A stretch of 64,000 nt of DNA from Anthropogastromicrobium sp963652495. Lineage in GTDB: Bacteria; Bacillota; Clostridia; Lachnospirales; Lachnospiraceae. Of the stretch, positions 1-7,175 are shown piece by piece (within the stretch, counting starts at the first letter, position 1; every line of letters starts with the position of its first letter). The DNA is taken from assembly GCA_963652495.1 (NCBI GenBank), contig CAVJTU010000007.1, positions 1-64,000 on the forward strand. Reading direction: 5' to 3'. Under the pieces are notes generated by a model. That model had not been told where the DNA came from. It saw only the letters and a list, made by a program, of their open reading frames with translations, and made no database searches. The position numbers and the translations under genes are program-made.

Positions 1-56
1 AAATCCTCTTGCAAGCAAGCTTGCATCGGCTTTCTGACCTTTTGACCCTGGTATCT
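1..56 (-). repeat. TGATACCAG-family intergenic repeat, copy 1 (cut by window edge)
   Basis: Read on the minus strand this stretch starts with GATACCAGGGTCAAAAGG and runs through a GATGCAAGCTTGCTTGCAAG core. It matches the elements at 34572 and 49129 over about 50 bases. The distal end lies outside the window. It sits just upstream of the ligase gene and has no coding capacity. Confidence 0.8.
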
Positions 57-91
57 ACTTTACATTTTATTTGTAAGAAGGCAGGTTTCGT

Positions 92-2173
92 ATGTCCGAT
101 TTTGATCGTATGAAGGAGCTGGTGGAGCAGCTCGATGCAGCGGCGAGAGCCTATTATCAGGAGAGCAGAGAACTGATGAGCAACAAAGAATATGATGTGC
201 TCTATGATGAACTTGCTGCACTTGAAAAAAAGACGGGAACAGTACTTTCCAAGAGTCCGACTGCCTATGCGGGCTACGAGGTAGTAAGCGCACTTCCAAA
301 GAAAGTTCATCCATCTCCAATGCTGTCACTTGATAAGACAAAGGAAGTATCGCAATTGCAATCTTTTTTGGGAGAGCAGGCTGGTGTTCTTTCATGGAAA
401 TTAGATGGTCTTACCGTTGTGCTGACTTATGAAAATGGTACTCTCACAAAGGCTGTTACGCGTGGAAATGGCATTGCGGGTGAAGTGGTCACACAAAATG
501 CCAGACAGTTTGAAAATCTTCCGGCACGCATCCCATTTAAAGGCCGCTTAGTATTGCGTGGAGAGGCTGTTATTTCCTATAAGGATTTTGAACGGATTAA
601 TGAAGAAAATCCGGATGCGGATGCAAAGTACAAGAACCCGAGAAATCTGTGTGCCGGTTCTGTGCGCCAGCTAAACAGTCAGGTGACAGCGGGCCGCCAT
701 GTGCGATTTATCGCATTTGCGCTTGTATCTGCAGAGGAAATACCAGACATAGCATCAGATTTAACGGAAACAACAAGTGATATAGAAACAACAGTGTCAA
801 CCGAAACAGACGATTCACCGGCAACAAGCCAAATGCAAACGGCATCCGCTGTCGACTTTCACAACTCCAGACGCTTCCAGTTTGAGTGGCTGGCAGCGCA
901 GGGTTTTGAGGTGGTTTTCTACCGCATGGTAACAGCAGATACTCTTCCAGAAAATGTACAGTGGTTTTCAGCGCACATTGAGTCCAACGAGCTGCCATCC
1001 GATGGATTAGTCCTTCTGATGGATGATATCGCCTACGGTGAAAGCCTTGGCCGCACCGCAAAATTTCCGCGCAATGCCATGGCATTTAAATGGAAGGACG
1101 AGACAGCCGAGACGACGCTTCGCGAAATTCACTGGAGTCCGTCCCGCACAGGTTTGATCAATCCGGTTGCTGTATTTGATCCTGTTGAATTAGAGGGGAC
1201 GACTGTGACGCGTGCGAGTGTTCACAATGTTTCGATCGTGGAAAGTCTCAAGCTTGGCATCGGAGATACGATCACCGTCTATAAGGCGAATATGATCATT
1301 CCTCAGATCGCCGAGAATCTTACTAAGAGCAGCAAGCTGACAATTCCGTCTGTCTGTCCGGTCTGCGGTGGCCCGACAAGGATTGTAGTAAATGACGAAG
1401 TGAAATGTTTGTATTGCGAAAATCCGGATTGTACTGCAAAGCAGACAAAGGCATTTGAATTGTTTGTCAGCCGAAATGCCATGAATATGGAAGGATTGTC
1501 TGAGGCAACGCTTGAGAAATTTATCGACTGCAGCTTTATCCATAATTTTGCCGACATCTTTCATTTAAATAAATACAAAGATGAAATTTGCAAAATGGAA
1601 GGCTTTGGTGAGAAATCTTGTGCAAATCTTATTTCCTCCATTGAGAAGGCAAGAAAGGTGCAGCTGTCTGCTTTTATTTACGCGCTTGGCATTCCGGGTA
1701 TTGGCGTGGCAAATGCAAAGGTGCTTGCGCGTGCTTTCCATCAAAATCTTGATGAACTTCGATTTGCAACAGCAGAGGAGCTTACTGAGGTTGATGGAAT
1801 TGGCGGTATAATGGCAGAGGCCGTCTGTGCGTATTTTAAAGATCCACAGAAAAACGAACAACTAAATGCATTATTACAGGAAGTAGAGCTGATCAAAGAA
1901 GAAAATAATGAACAGCCCTATCTTGAAAACCTTATATTTGTAATCACGGGCTCGGTCAATCACTTTGCAAACCGCAGCGAGCTGAAAAACTATATTGAAA
2001 AGCGAGGCGGAAAGGCGGCAGGAAGTGTGTCTTCTAAGACAAGCTATCTGATCAATAATGACAAAGAGTCCACCTCGTCTAAGAACAAAAAGGCAAAGGA
2101 GTTAGGAGTTCCTATTCTTTCTGAAGAAGATTTTCTTTCCCTGTGCCAGAGGCTTGAGTCCGGTGAGGGATGA
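92..2173 (+). CDS. ligA: NAD-dependent DNA ligase LigA
   Basis: Seals nicks in duplex DNA in the cytoplasm using NAD+ during replication and repair. The adenylation motif KLDGL is visible with the nucleophilic lysine at residue 103. A four-cysteine zinc finger (CPVCGG..CLYCENPDC) lies near residue 430, followed by helix-hairpin-helix repeats and a C-terminal BRCT domain from about residue 610. At 693 aa it is slightly longer than the usual 660-680. The extra length is a Ser/Thr/Glu/Asp-rich low-complexity insert at about residues 213-257, inside the region leading from the nucleotidyltransferase to the OB fold. The ATG at 92 is preceded by AAGAAGG. metA follows after 35 bp, so the two may be cotranscribed. 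Identity is secure; the insert is unexplained. Confidence 0.97.
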   Translation: MSDFDRMKELVEQLDAAARAYYQESRELMSNKEYDVLYDELAALEKKTGTVLSKSPTAYAGYEVVSALPKKVHPSPMLSLDKTKEVSQLQSFLGEQAGVLSWKLDGLTVVLTYENGTLTKAVTRGNGIAGEVVTQNARQFENLPARIPFKGRLVLRGEAVISYKDFERINEENPDADAKYKNPRNLCAGSVRQLNSQVTAGRHVRFIAFALVSAEEIPDIASDLTETTSDIETTVSTETDDSPATSQMQTASAVDFHNSRRFQFEWLAAQGFEVVFYRMVTADTLPENVQWFSAHIESNELPSDGLVLLMDDIAYGESLGRTAKFPRNAMAFKWKDETAETTLREIHWSPSRTGLINPVAVFDPVELEGTTVTRASVHNVSIVESLKLGIGDTITVYKANMIIPQIAENLTKSSKLTIPSVCPVCGGPTRIVVNDEVKCLYCENPDCTAKQTKAFELFVSRNAMNMEGLSEATLEKFIDCSFIHNFADIFHLNKYKDEICKMEGFGEKSCANLISSIEKARKVQLSAFIYALGIPGIGVANAKVLARAFHQNLDELRFATAEELTEVDGIGGIMAEAVCAYFKDPQKNEQLNALLQEVELIKEENNEQPYLENLIFVITGSVNHFANRSELKNYIEKRGGKAAGSVSSKTSYLINNDKESTSSKNKKAKELGVPILSEEDFLSLCQRLESGEG

Positions 2174-2208
2174 ATGAAGAAGAAAATGAAAAGAAAAGAG
2201 AGTGAGTT

Positions 2209-3111
2209 ATGCCAATACGTGTAGATAATGACCTGCCTGCAAGGGAGGTACTCGAATCCGAAAATATTTTTATGATGGGAGAGGAACGCGCGGACATGCA
2301 GCAGATCCGTCCGCTCGAAATCGTAATACTGAATCTCATGCCGCTTAAGCAGGATTACGAGATTCAGCTGCTTCGAGCGCTGTCCAACACTCCCCTGCAG
2401 GTGAACGTTACCTGCATGAATGTCAGCAGCCACGTGTCAAAGCACACATCGGCGAGCCATATCAACAAGTTTTATACCACATTCGATAACATCCGCGATA
2501 CGTACTTTGACGGCTTAATCATCACCGGCGCGCCGGTCGAAACGATGGAATTTGAGGAGGTCGCCTACTGGGATGAGTTAAAGAGCATCATGGAGTGGTC
2601 GAAGACAAATGTTACCAGCACAATTCATATCTGCTGGGGCGCACTGGCCGGTCTTTATTATCATTATGGCATTCAAAAGATGCCAACCGGAAAGAAATTA
2701 TCCGGCGTGTATCGTCATCGCCTGCTGGATCGCTGTGAGCCGATTGTGCGAAGCTTTGACGATGTCTTTTATGCACCGCATTCCCGCTATTTTGGTGTAA
2801 AAAGAGAAGATGTGCTTGCCAATCCGCATCTGATGCTTCTTGCTGAGTCAGACGAGGCAGGCTGTTATCTGATCAAGGACGATCAGGGAAATATTTATCT
2901 GCTCGGTCATCCGGAATATGACCGCATGTCACTTGACGCAGAATATAAGCGTGATCTGGCGAAGGGCATGGATGCAGAAGTGCCGGTTCATTATTACGAG
3001 AATGATGATCCGTCCACAACACCGCTTTTAACATGGAGAGGACACGCGAACACGCTATATACAAACTGGTTGAATTTCTATGTATATCAGGCGACTCCAT
3101 ATAAGTGGTAA
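2209..3111 (+). CDS. metA: Homoserine O-acyltransferase MetA, predicted acetyl-CoA type
   Basis: Acylates homoserine, the first committed step of methionine synthesis from aspartate. The 300 aa length is typical of the MetA (type I glutamine-amidotransferase-like) family. The catalytic cysteine is Cys142 in HICWGA, and the His/Glu partners are His234 and Glu236 in GHPEYD. Residue 111 is Glu (APVETMEF). In characterised MetA proteins Glu111 goes with acetyl-CoA and Gly111 (E. coli) with succinyl-CoA, so I predict an acetyltransferase despite the family's usual succinyltransferase name. It starts 35 bp after ligA with only a weak purine-rich ribosome site. The other methionine genes of the window (metF, metH) are 40 kb away. 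Confidence 0.95.
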   Translation: MPIRVDNDLPAREVLESENIFMMGEERADMQQIRPLEIVILNLMPLKQDYEIQLLRALSNTPLQVNVTCMNVSSHVSKHTSASHINKFYTTFDNIRDTYFDGLIITGAPVETMEFEEVAYWDELKSIMEWSKTNVTSTIHICWGALAGLYYHYGIQKMPTGKKLSGVYRHRLLDRCEPIVRSFDDVFYAPHSRYFGVKREDVLANPHLMLLAESDEAGCYLIKDDQGNIYLLGHPEYDRMSLDAEYKRDLAKGMDAEVPVHYYENDDPSTTPLLTWRGHANTLYTNWLNFYVYQATPYKW

Positions 3112-3118
3112 GGAATAG

Positions 3119-3155
3119 CAGATAGTCTCATAAACCTTCAGATAGTCTTGTAAAA
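3119..3155 (+). repeat. Two direct repeats upstream of the mdh promoter
   Basis: The 10-mer CAGATAGTCT occurs at 3119-3128 and 3139-3148, and each is followed by a related TAAAC-like tail, giving a 20 bp period (two helical turns) about 40-75 bp upstream of the -35 box. Possibly an activator site; nothing else supports it. Confidence 0.35.
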
Positions 3156-3192
3156 CTCGCGGACTGCATGAACAATCGCCCGACAAAAATAC

Positions 3193-3221
3193 TTGCGCGA
3201 TAAAACAAAATGAAGTATAAT
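3193..3221 (+). promoter_or_regulatory. Sigma-A-type promoter for the mdh-to-frdA operon
   Basis: TTGCGC at 3193-3198 and a perfect TATAAT at 3216-3221 are separated by 17 bp. Transcription would start near 3228 and leave an untranslated leader of about 140 nt that contains the Rex-like palindrome. A second, weaker candidate (TTGACG at 3293, TATAAC at 3315, 16 bp spacing) overlaps that palindrome. Confidence 0.7.
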
Positions 3222-3304
3222 GAACAAGATTTTCGCGTCTGTATCGGTGCTTTTTACAGAAAAATAAAAAACTGTGTGTATCTACTTGATATTTGACGCA
3301 AGAT

Positions 3305-3322
3305 TTGTTATATTTATAACAA
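3305..3322 (+). promoter_or_regulatory. Rex operator (redox-sensing repressor site)
   Basis: The sequence is TTGTTATATTTATAACAA, a perfect 8-2-8 inverted repeat of 18 bp. It fits the clostridial Rex consensus, which has TTGTTA and TAACAA half-sites in an 18 bp palindrome. It overlaps the downstream candidate promoter and lies 47 bp before the mdh start codon. Rex releases DNA at high NADH/NAD+, which fits an operon for an NADH-consuming branch to succinate. Confidence 0.75.
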
Positions 3323-3369
3323 GTTCGTTAATGAAATATCAATCTCTCAAAAGACGAAAGGAGTTAATA

Positions 3370-4320
3370 ATGGGAAGTAAAATTACGATTATTGGAGCAG
3401 GCAGTGTTGGTTCTACTATTGCTCATATTTTATCACTGAAGCCATATGTATCAGAACTTGTCATGATCGATATCCTCAAGGATAAGGCAGACGGTGAGGT
3501 CATGGATATGGCACAGGGAACTGGTTTCAGAGATCCAATTTCCATGATTTCCGGTGACTACGAGGATGCGGAAGGCTCTGATATTGTGATTGTTACCTCT
3601 GGTGTAGCAAGAAAGCCTGGTCAGACCCGTATTGAGTTAGCAAAGACAAATGTTGCAATCATGAAGAATATTGCACCTCAGGTGGCAAAGCATGCACCGA
3701 ATGCATTGTGCATCATCGTAGCAAATCCGGTAGACGTACTGACTTATGCATTCTTAAAGTTCTCAGGCATGAAGGAAAATCAGGTTATGGGTTCCGGTAC
3801 ACTGCTTGATACAGTTCGCCTTACTTATAAGCTGTCTCAGGAACTTGGAATTGCTCAGAGAAGCATTAAAGGCTATGTATTTGGTGAGCATGGTGACACA
3901 TCCTTCATTCCGTGGAGCATGGTAACAGTTGAGGGCATTAAGATTGACGAATATACAGCAGGTGCAAGAAAGCTTGGCATTGATGCAAAAGATCTGAATC
4001 CTGAAGAAGTAATCACTTATGTTCGCAAGTCCGGCGGTGAAATCATCAAGAGAAAGGGTGCTACATTCTACGGTGTTGCAAACTCCGTTGTCGATGTCTG
4101 TGAAGCACTGATGGGAGCGCAGAACCTTGTGACCGTTGTATCTTCTATGATGCATGGCGAGTATGGTGTAGATGATGTCTGCACCAGCTGTCTGACTGTA
4201 GTTGGACCAAACGGTGTAAAGGGCAAGATCGAGGCAACTTTGACAGATGAAGAAATTGCAAAGTTTAAGGCAAGTGCAGATGCACTGAAGGCTGTCGTTA
4301 AGGAAATGGATATTGAATAA
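3370..4320 (+). CDS. mdh: NAD-dependent malate dehydrogenase (LDH/MDH family)
   Basis: Reduces oxaloacetate to malate with NADH in the cytoplasm. It has 316 aa. The Rossmann motif GAGSVG is at residues 10-15, an Asp ends strand two (VMIDI), and the catalytic His174 sits in GEHGDT. The substrate-specificity residue, Gln102 in lactate dehydrogenases, is Arg81 here (GVARKPGQTR), and the substrate-binding arginines 87 and 150 are present. Arg at that site is the hallmark of malate dehydrogenase. I chose the ATG at 3370 behind AAAGGAG, because the 32 upstream in-frame codons precede the family's N-terminus and overlap the Rex site. It is the first gene of the operon and fumarase follows, which supports the malate assignment over lactate. 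Confidence 0.88.
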   Translation: MGSKITIIGAGSVGSTIAHILSLKPYVSELVMIDILKDKADGEVMDMAQGTGFRDPISMISGDYEDAEGSDIVIVTSGVARKPGQTRIELAKTNVAIMKNIAPQVAKHAPNALCIIVANPVDVLTYAFLKFSGMKENQVMGSGTLLDTVRLTYKLSQELGIAQRSIKGYVFGEHGDTSFIPWSMVTVEGIKIDEYTAGARKLGIDAKDLNPEEVITYVRKSGGEIIKRKGATFYGVANSVVDVCEALMGAQNLVTVVSSMMHGEYGVDDVCTSCLTVVGPNGVKGKIEATLTDEEIAKFKASADALKAVVKEMDIE

Positions 4321-4342
4321 ATAAAAAAGCAGCAGGCATTTT

Positions 4343-4366
4343 GGCGGTACTCTACGGGGTGCCGCC
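4343..4366 (+). other. GC-rich hairpin between mdh and fumC
   Basis: GGCGGTAC and GTGCCGCC pair (one G-U) around an 8 nt loop. No T-tract follows, so this looks more like an RNA processing or stability element than a terminator. Confidence 0.45.
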
Positions 4367-4426
4367 TAGGTTCATGTTAAGATGCGCTTTTAAATAGCTA
4401 AAAAACCTATTATAAGGAGGACTACT

Positions 4427-5791
4427 ATGGAGTATCGTATTGAAAGAGATTCCATGGGCGAGATGCAGGTTCCTGCAGACCGCTACTGGGCTGCTCAGAC
4501 TCAGAGAAGCTATCAGAATTTCAAGATCGGTATCGAGAAGATGCCAACTGAAATTGTACATGCATTTGGTATCTTAAAGAAGGGTGCCGCAATCGCAAAT
4601 TACAATCTTGGAAAGCTGGACGAGGAGAGAAAGAATGCAATCTGTCAGGCGGCAGATGATGTCATCAGCGGCAAGCTTAATGATCACTTCCCGCTGGCTG
4701 TATGGCAGACTGGAAGCGGTACACAGTCCAACATGAACAGCAATGAAGTTATCGCAAACCGCGGAAATGAGATCGCAGGCAAGAAGCTTCTTCATCCAAA
4801 CGATCACATCAATATGTCTCAGAGTTCCAACGATACCTTCCCGACTGCACTTCACATCGCAGCAGCTATGAGCATCGAGGATAATCTGTTCCCGGCTATG
4901 GACAAGCTGACGGAGACCTTAAAGCGTCTGGAGTCTGAGAATGAGGACGTTGTAAAGAGCGGACGTACTCATCTGCAGGATGCCGTTCCGATCCGTTTCT
5001 CTCAGGAGATCAGCGGTTGGAGAAATATGCTTGAGAAGACAAAGAAGATGTTAGAGGCAGCTCTTCCGGGCTTAAAGGAGTTAGCACTTGGCGGCACTGC
5101 TGTTGGTACCGGACTGAACGCTCCGAAGAACTTTGGACCGGAAGTTGCAAAGGTAATCAGTGAACTGACTGGAAAAGAGTTTGTGACAGCTGAGAACAAG
5201 TTCCATGCACTGACCGCAAAGGACGATATCGCATTTGCTCACGGTGCATTAAAGGCACTCGCGGCAGATCTCATGAAGATCGCAAATGATGTCCGTTGGC
5301 TGGCAAGTGGTCCAAGATGCGGACTCGGCGAGATCTCCATTCCGGAAAATGAGCCGGGAAGCTCGATCATGCCGGGTAAGGTAAATCCGACACAGTGTGA
5401 GGCTATGACCATGGTAGCCGTTCAGGTAATGGGCAACGATGCTGCAATCGGTTTTGCAGCCAGCCAGGGCAACTTCGAGCTGAATGTATTCATGCCGGTT
5501 ATCGCATATAATTTCCTGCAGTCCGTAAGACTTCTGTCTGATGTCATCGTTTCGTTCAACGATCACTGTGCAGTTGGAATTAAGGCAAACAGAGAGAAGA
5601 TGAAGTACAACCTTCACAACTCCTTAATGCTGGTAACTGCTCTGAATCCGTACATCGGCTATGACAATGCAGCAAAGACTTCCAAGAAGGCATTCAAGGA
5701 AAATATCTCCTTAAAGGAAGCCTGTGTACAGTTGGGATTTTTGACGGCAGAGAAGTTTGACGAGGTATTCCATCCGGAAGAGATGGCATAA
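4427..5791 (+). CDS. fumC: Class II fumarase FumC
   Basis: Interconverts malate and fumarate, here presumably dehydrating malate in the reductive direction. The 454 aa protein carries the family signature GSSIMPGKVNP, the TGSGTQSNMN substrate loop, and the catalytic-His region SGRTHLQDA. The TGSGTQSNMN and HLQDA forms are typical of fumarase rather than aspartase. It uses no iron-sulfur cluster, so it is oxygen stable, unlike class I fumarases common in clostridia. A strong ATAAGGAGG precedes the ATG. mdh lies 106 bp upstream, and a 190 bp gap with a long nested hairpin separates it from hdrB. It supplies fumarate to the FrdAB-like enzyme at 12.7-15.0 kb. Confidence 0.95.
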   Translation: MEYRIERDSMGEMQVPADRYWAAQTQRSYQNFKIGIEKMPTEIVHAFGILKKGAAIANYNLGKLDEERKNAICQAADDVISGKLNDHFPLAVWQTGSGTQSNMNSNEVIANRGNEIAGKKLLHPNDHINMSQSSNDTFPTALHIAAAMSIEDNLFPAMDKLTETLKRLESENEDVVKSGRTHLQDAVPIRFSQEISGWRNMLEKTKKMLEAALPGLKELALGGTAVGTGLNAPKNFGPEVAKVISELTGKEFVTAENKFHALTAKDDIAFAHGALKALAADLMKIANDVRWLASGPRCGLGEISIPENEPGSSIMPGKVNPTQCEAMTMVAVQVMGNDAAIGFAASQGNFELNVFMPVIAYNFLQSVRLLSDVIVSFNDHCAVGIKANREKMKYNLHNSLMLVTALNPYIGYDNAAKTSKKAFKENISLKEACVQLGFLTAEKFDEVFHPEEMA

Positions 5792-5801
5792 AATGCAGAC
5801 A

Positions 5802-5945
5802 ATGCCGCGATTATGCATCCAAAAATTGCGTTACATAAGACTTCTCGACAGACAATCTACAGCGCAAGCCTGATCGCTTCGCTTTACGGCATTGCGCACG
5901 TAGATGTCTGCTCTCGAAGTCACGAAAGTAAATGGATCGCGGCAT
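5802..5945 (+). repeat. Nested long inverted-repeat element between fumC and hdrB
   Basis: Perfect 10 bp ends ATGCCGCGAT (5802-5811) and ATCGCGGCAT (5936-5945) enclose a second pair of arms, ACTTCTCGACAGACAATCTAC at one side and a matching arm ending TCTCGAAGT at the other, and then an inner GCGCAA/TTGCGC stem. The inner 80 bp recur in opposite orientation at 61489-61572. No open reading frame is visible. The transcript would fold into one long hairpin inside the operon. Confidence 0.75.
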
Positions 5946-5982
5946 AAAAACACAGCCACTATGTGGCAGAATGGAAGGAACT

Positions 5983-6780
5983 ATGAAGTATAGCTACTAC
6001 CCAGGGTGTACCCTGAAGACAAAGGCAAAAGAACTCAATGATTATGCCATTGCTTCTGCAAAGGCACTGGGCATTGAGATGGAGGAGATTGAGGACTGGC
6101 AGTGCTGCGGCGGCGTGTATTCGACTGCTACCGATGAGATTGCCAACAAGCTTTCTTCCGTCAGAGCTCTGGCTCAGGCAAGAGATAAGGGACAGGATCT
6201 TCTGACTCTTTGCTCCGCCTGTCATAATGTAATCAAGCGTGTCAATAACGACATGAGAAATAACGAAGAATTTCGTACAAAAGCCAACAATTATATGGCA
6301 CCGGATATGGAATACAGTGGTGAGGCAAATGTCATTCACTATCTTGAAATGCTGCGTGATGTAGTAGGCTTTGACAATTTAAAGAAAGCAGTTGTAAACC
6401 CGTTAAAGGGAAAGAAAATTGCTGCTTACTACGGCTGTCTTTTGCTTCGTCCGGGCAAGGTAATGGAGTTTGATGATCCGGAGAATCCAAAGATCATGGA
6501 AGACTTCATCAAGGCCATCGGCGCAACACCTGTTATCTTTTCACAGCGCAATGAGTGCTGCGGAGGATATATGACCTTAAACGACAAGGAACTGGCACAG
6601 AGAAGAAGCAATGCCGTTGTCGCATCTGCGTTGGATCAGAACGCGGACTGCATGATCACAGCCTGTCCTCTCTGCCGGTACAATCTTGTAGCCAATGCAA
6701 CCGAGAAACAGATTCCGGTTTACTATTTCACCGAGCTGTTAGCGGAAGCACTTGGCGTAAAAGAGGAGGTGCAGGCATGA
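5983..6780 (+). CDS. hdrB: HdrB-like subunit, two CCG domains
   Basis: Resembles subunit B of heterodisulfide reductase, the catalytic subunit that in methanogens reduces CoM-S-S-CoB. It has 265 aa and two complete cysteine-rich CCG motifs: Cys9, Cys41-42, Cys77/80, and Cys152, Cys192-193, Cys228/231. These bind the non-cubane iron-sulfur clusters. I chose the ATG at 5983 behind GGAAGG; an upstream ATG at 5971 would add four residues. It overlaps hdrC by ATGA, implying translational coupling. Clostridia have no CoM/CoB heterodisulfide, so the physiological acceptor must differ. The neighbouring fumarate reductase pair makes electron transfer toward fumarate the leading idea, but an unknown disulfide is possible. 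Confidence 0.9.
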   Translation: MKYSYYPGCTLKTKAKELNDYAIASAKALGIEMEEIEDWQCCGGVYSTATDEIANKLSSVRALAQARDKGQDLLTLCSACHNVIKRVNNDMRNNEEFRTKANNYMAPDMEYSGEANVIHYLEMLRDVVGFDNLKKAVVNPLKGKKIAAYYGCLLLRPGKVMEFDDPENPKIMEDFIKAIGATPVIFSQRNECCGGYMTLNDKELAQRRSNAVVASALDQNADCMITACPLCRYNLVANATEKQIPVYYFTELLAEALGVKEEVQA

Positions 6781-7157
6781 CAATCAATAAGGAAATGATT
6801 ACCGATATCAGTGGTGTGAACCCGCGTAAGTGTATGAAGTGCGGAAAATGTTCTGCAACCTGTCCGGCATTCGATGCAATGGATTATCATCCGCATCAGT
6901 TTGTTGATATGGTAGAAAACGGAAAAATCGAGGCACTGATGCAGTCAAAGTCCATCTGGAACTGCTTAAGCTGCATGGCATGTGTACAGAGATGTCCAAG
7001 AAGCGTTGAGCCTGGAAAGTTAGTAGAAGCAATCCGTCTGGCTGTTATTCGTCAGCAGGGAATGAATCACTTAAGTGAGGAAGCCATTCCGCAGCTTCTT
7101 GACCCAGAGCTTCCGCAGCAGGCAATTGTCAGCGCATTCCGTAAGTATAAGAGATAA
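6777..7157 (+). CDS. hdrC: HdrC-like subunit, two [4Fe-4S] ferredoxin motifs
   Basis: Electron-transfer subunit linking HdrA to HdrB. The 126 aa protein has two CxxCxxCxxxCP motifs: CMKCGKCSATCP (Cys19, 22, 25, 29) and CLSCMACVQRCP near residues 63-74, and little else. It has no membrane segment, so this is the soluble HdrABC type and not the HdrDE type. The ATG at 6777 overlaps the hdrB stop codon by four bases. hdrA begins 18 bp after its stop behind AAAGG. The tight B-C-A spacing indicates one stoichiometric complex. Confidence 0.92.
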   Translation: MTINKEMITDISGVNPRKCMKCGKCSATCPAFDAMDYHPHQFVDMVENGKIEALMQSKSIWNCLSCMACVQRCPRSVEPGKLVEAIRLAVIRQQGMNHLSEEAIPQLLDPELPQQAIVSAFRKYKR

Positions 7158-7175
7158 AGAAAGGCTGGTTTACAT

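Noticed and set aside
3370..4320. L-lactate dehydrogenase as the name of this gene
   Set aside because: The specificity position is Arg and not Gln, and fumarase follows in the operon.
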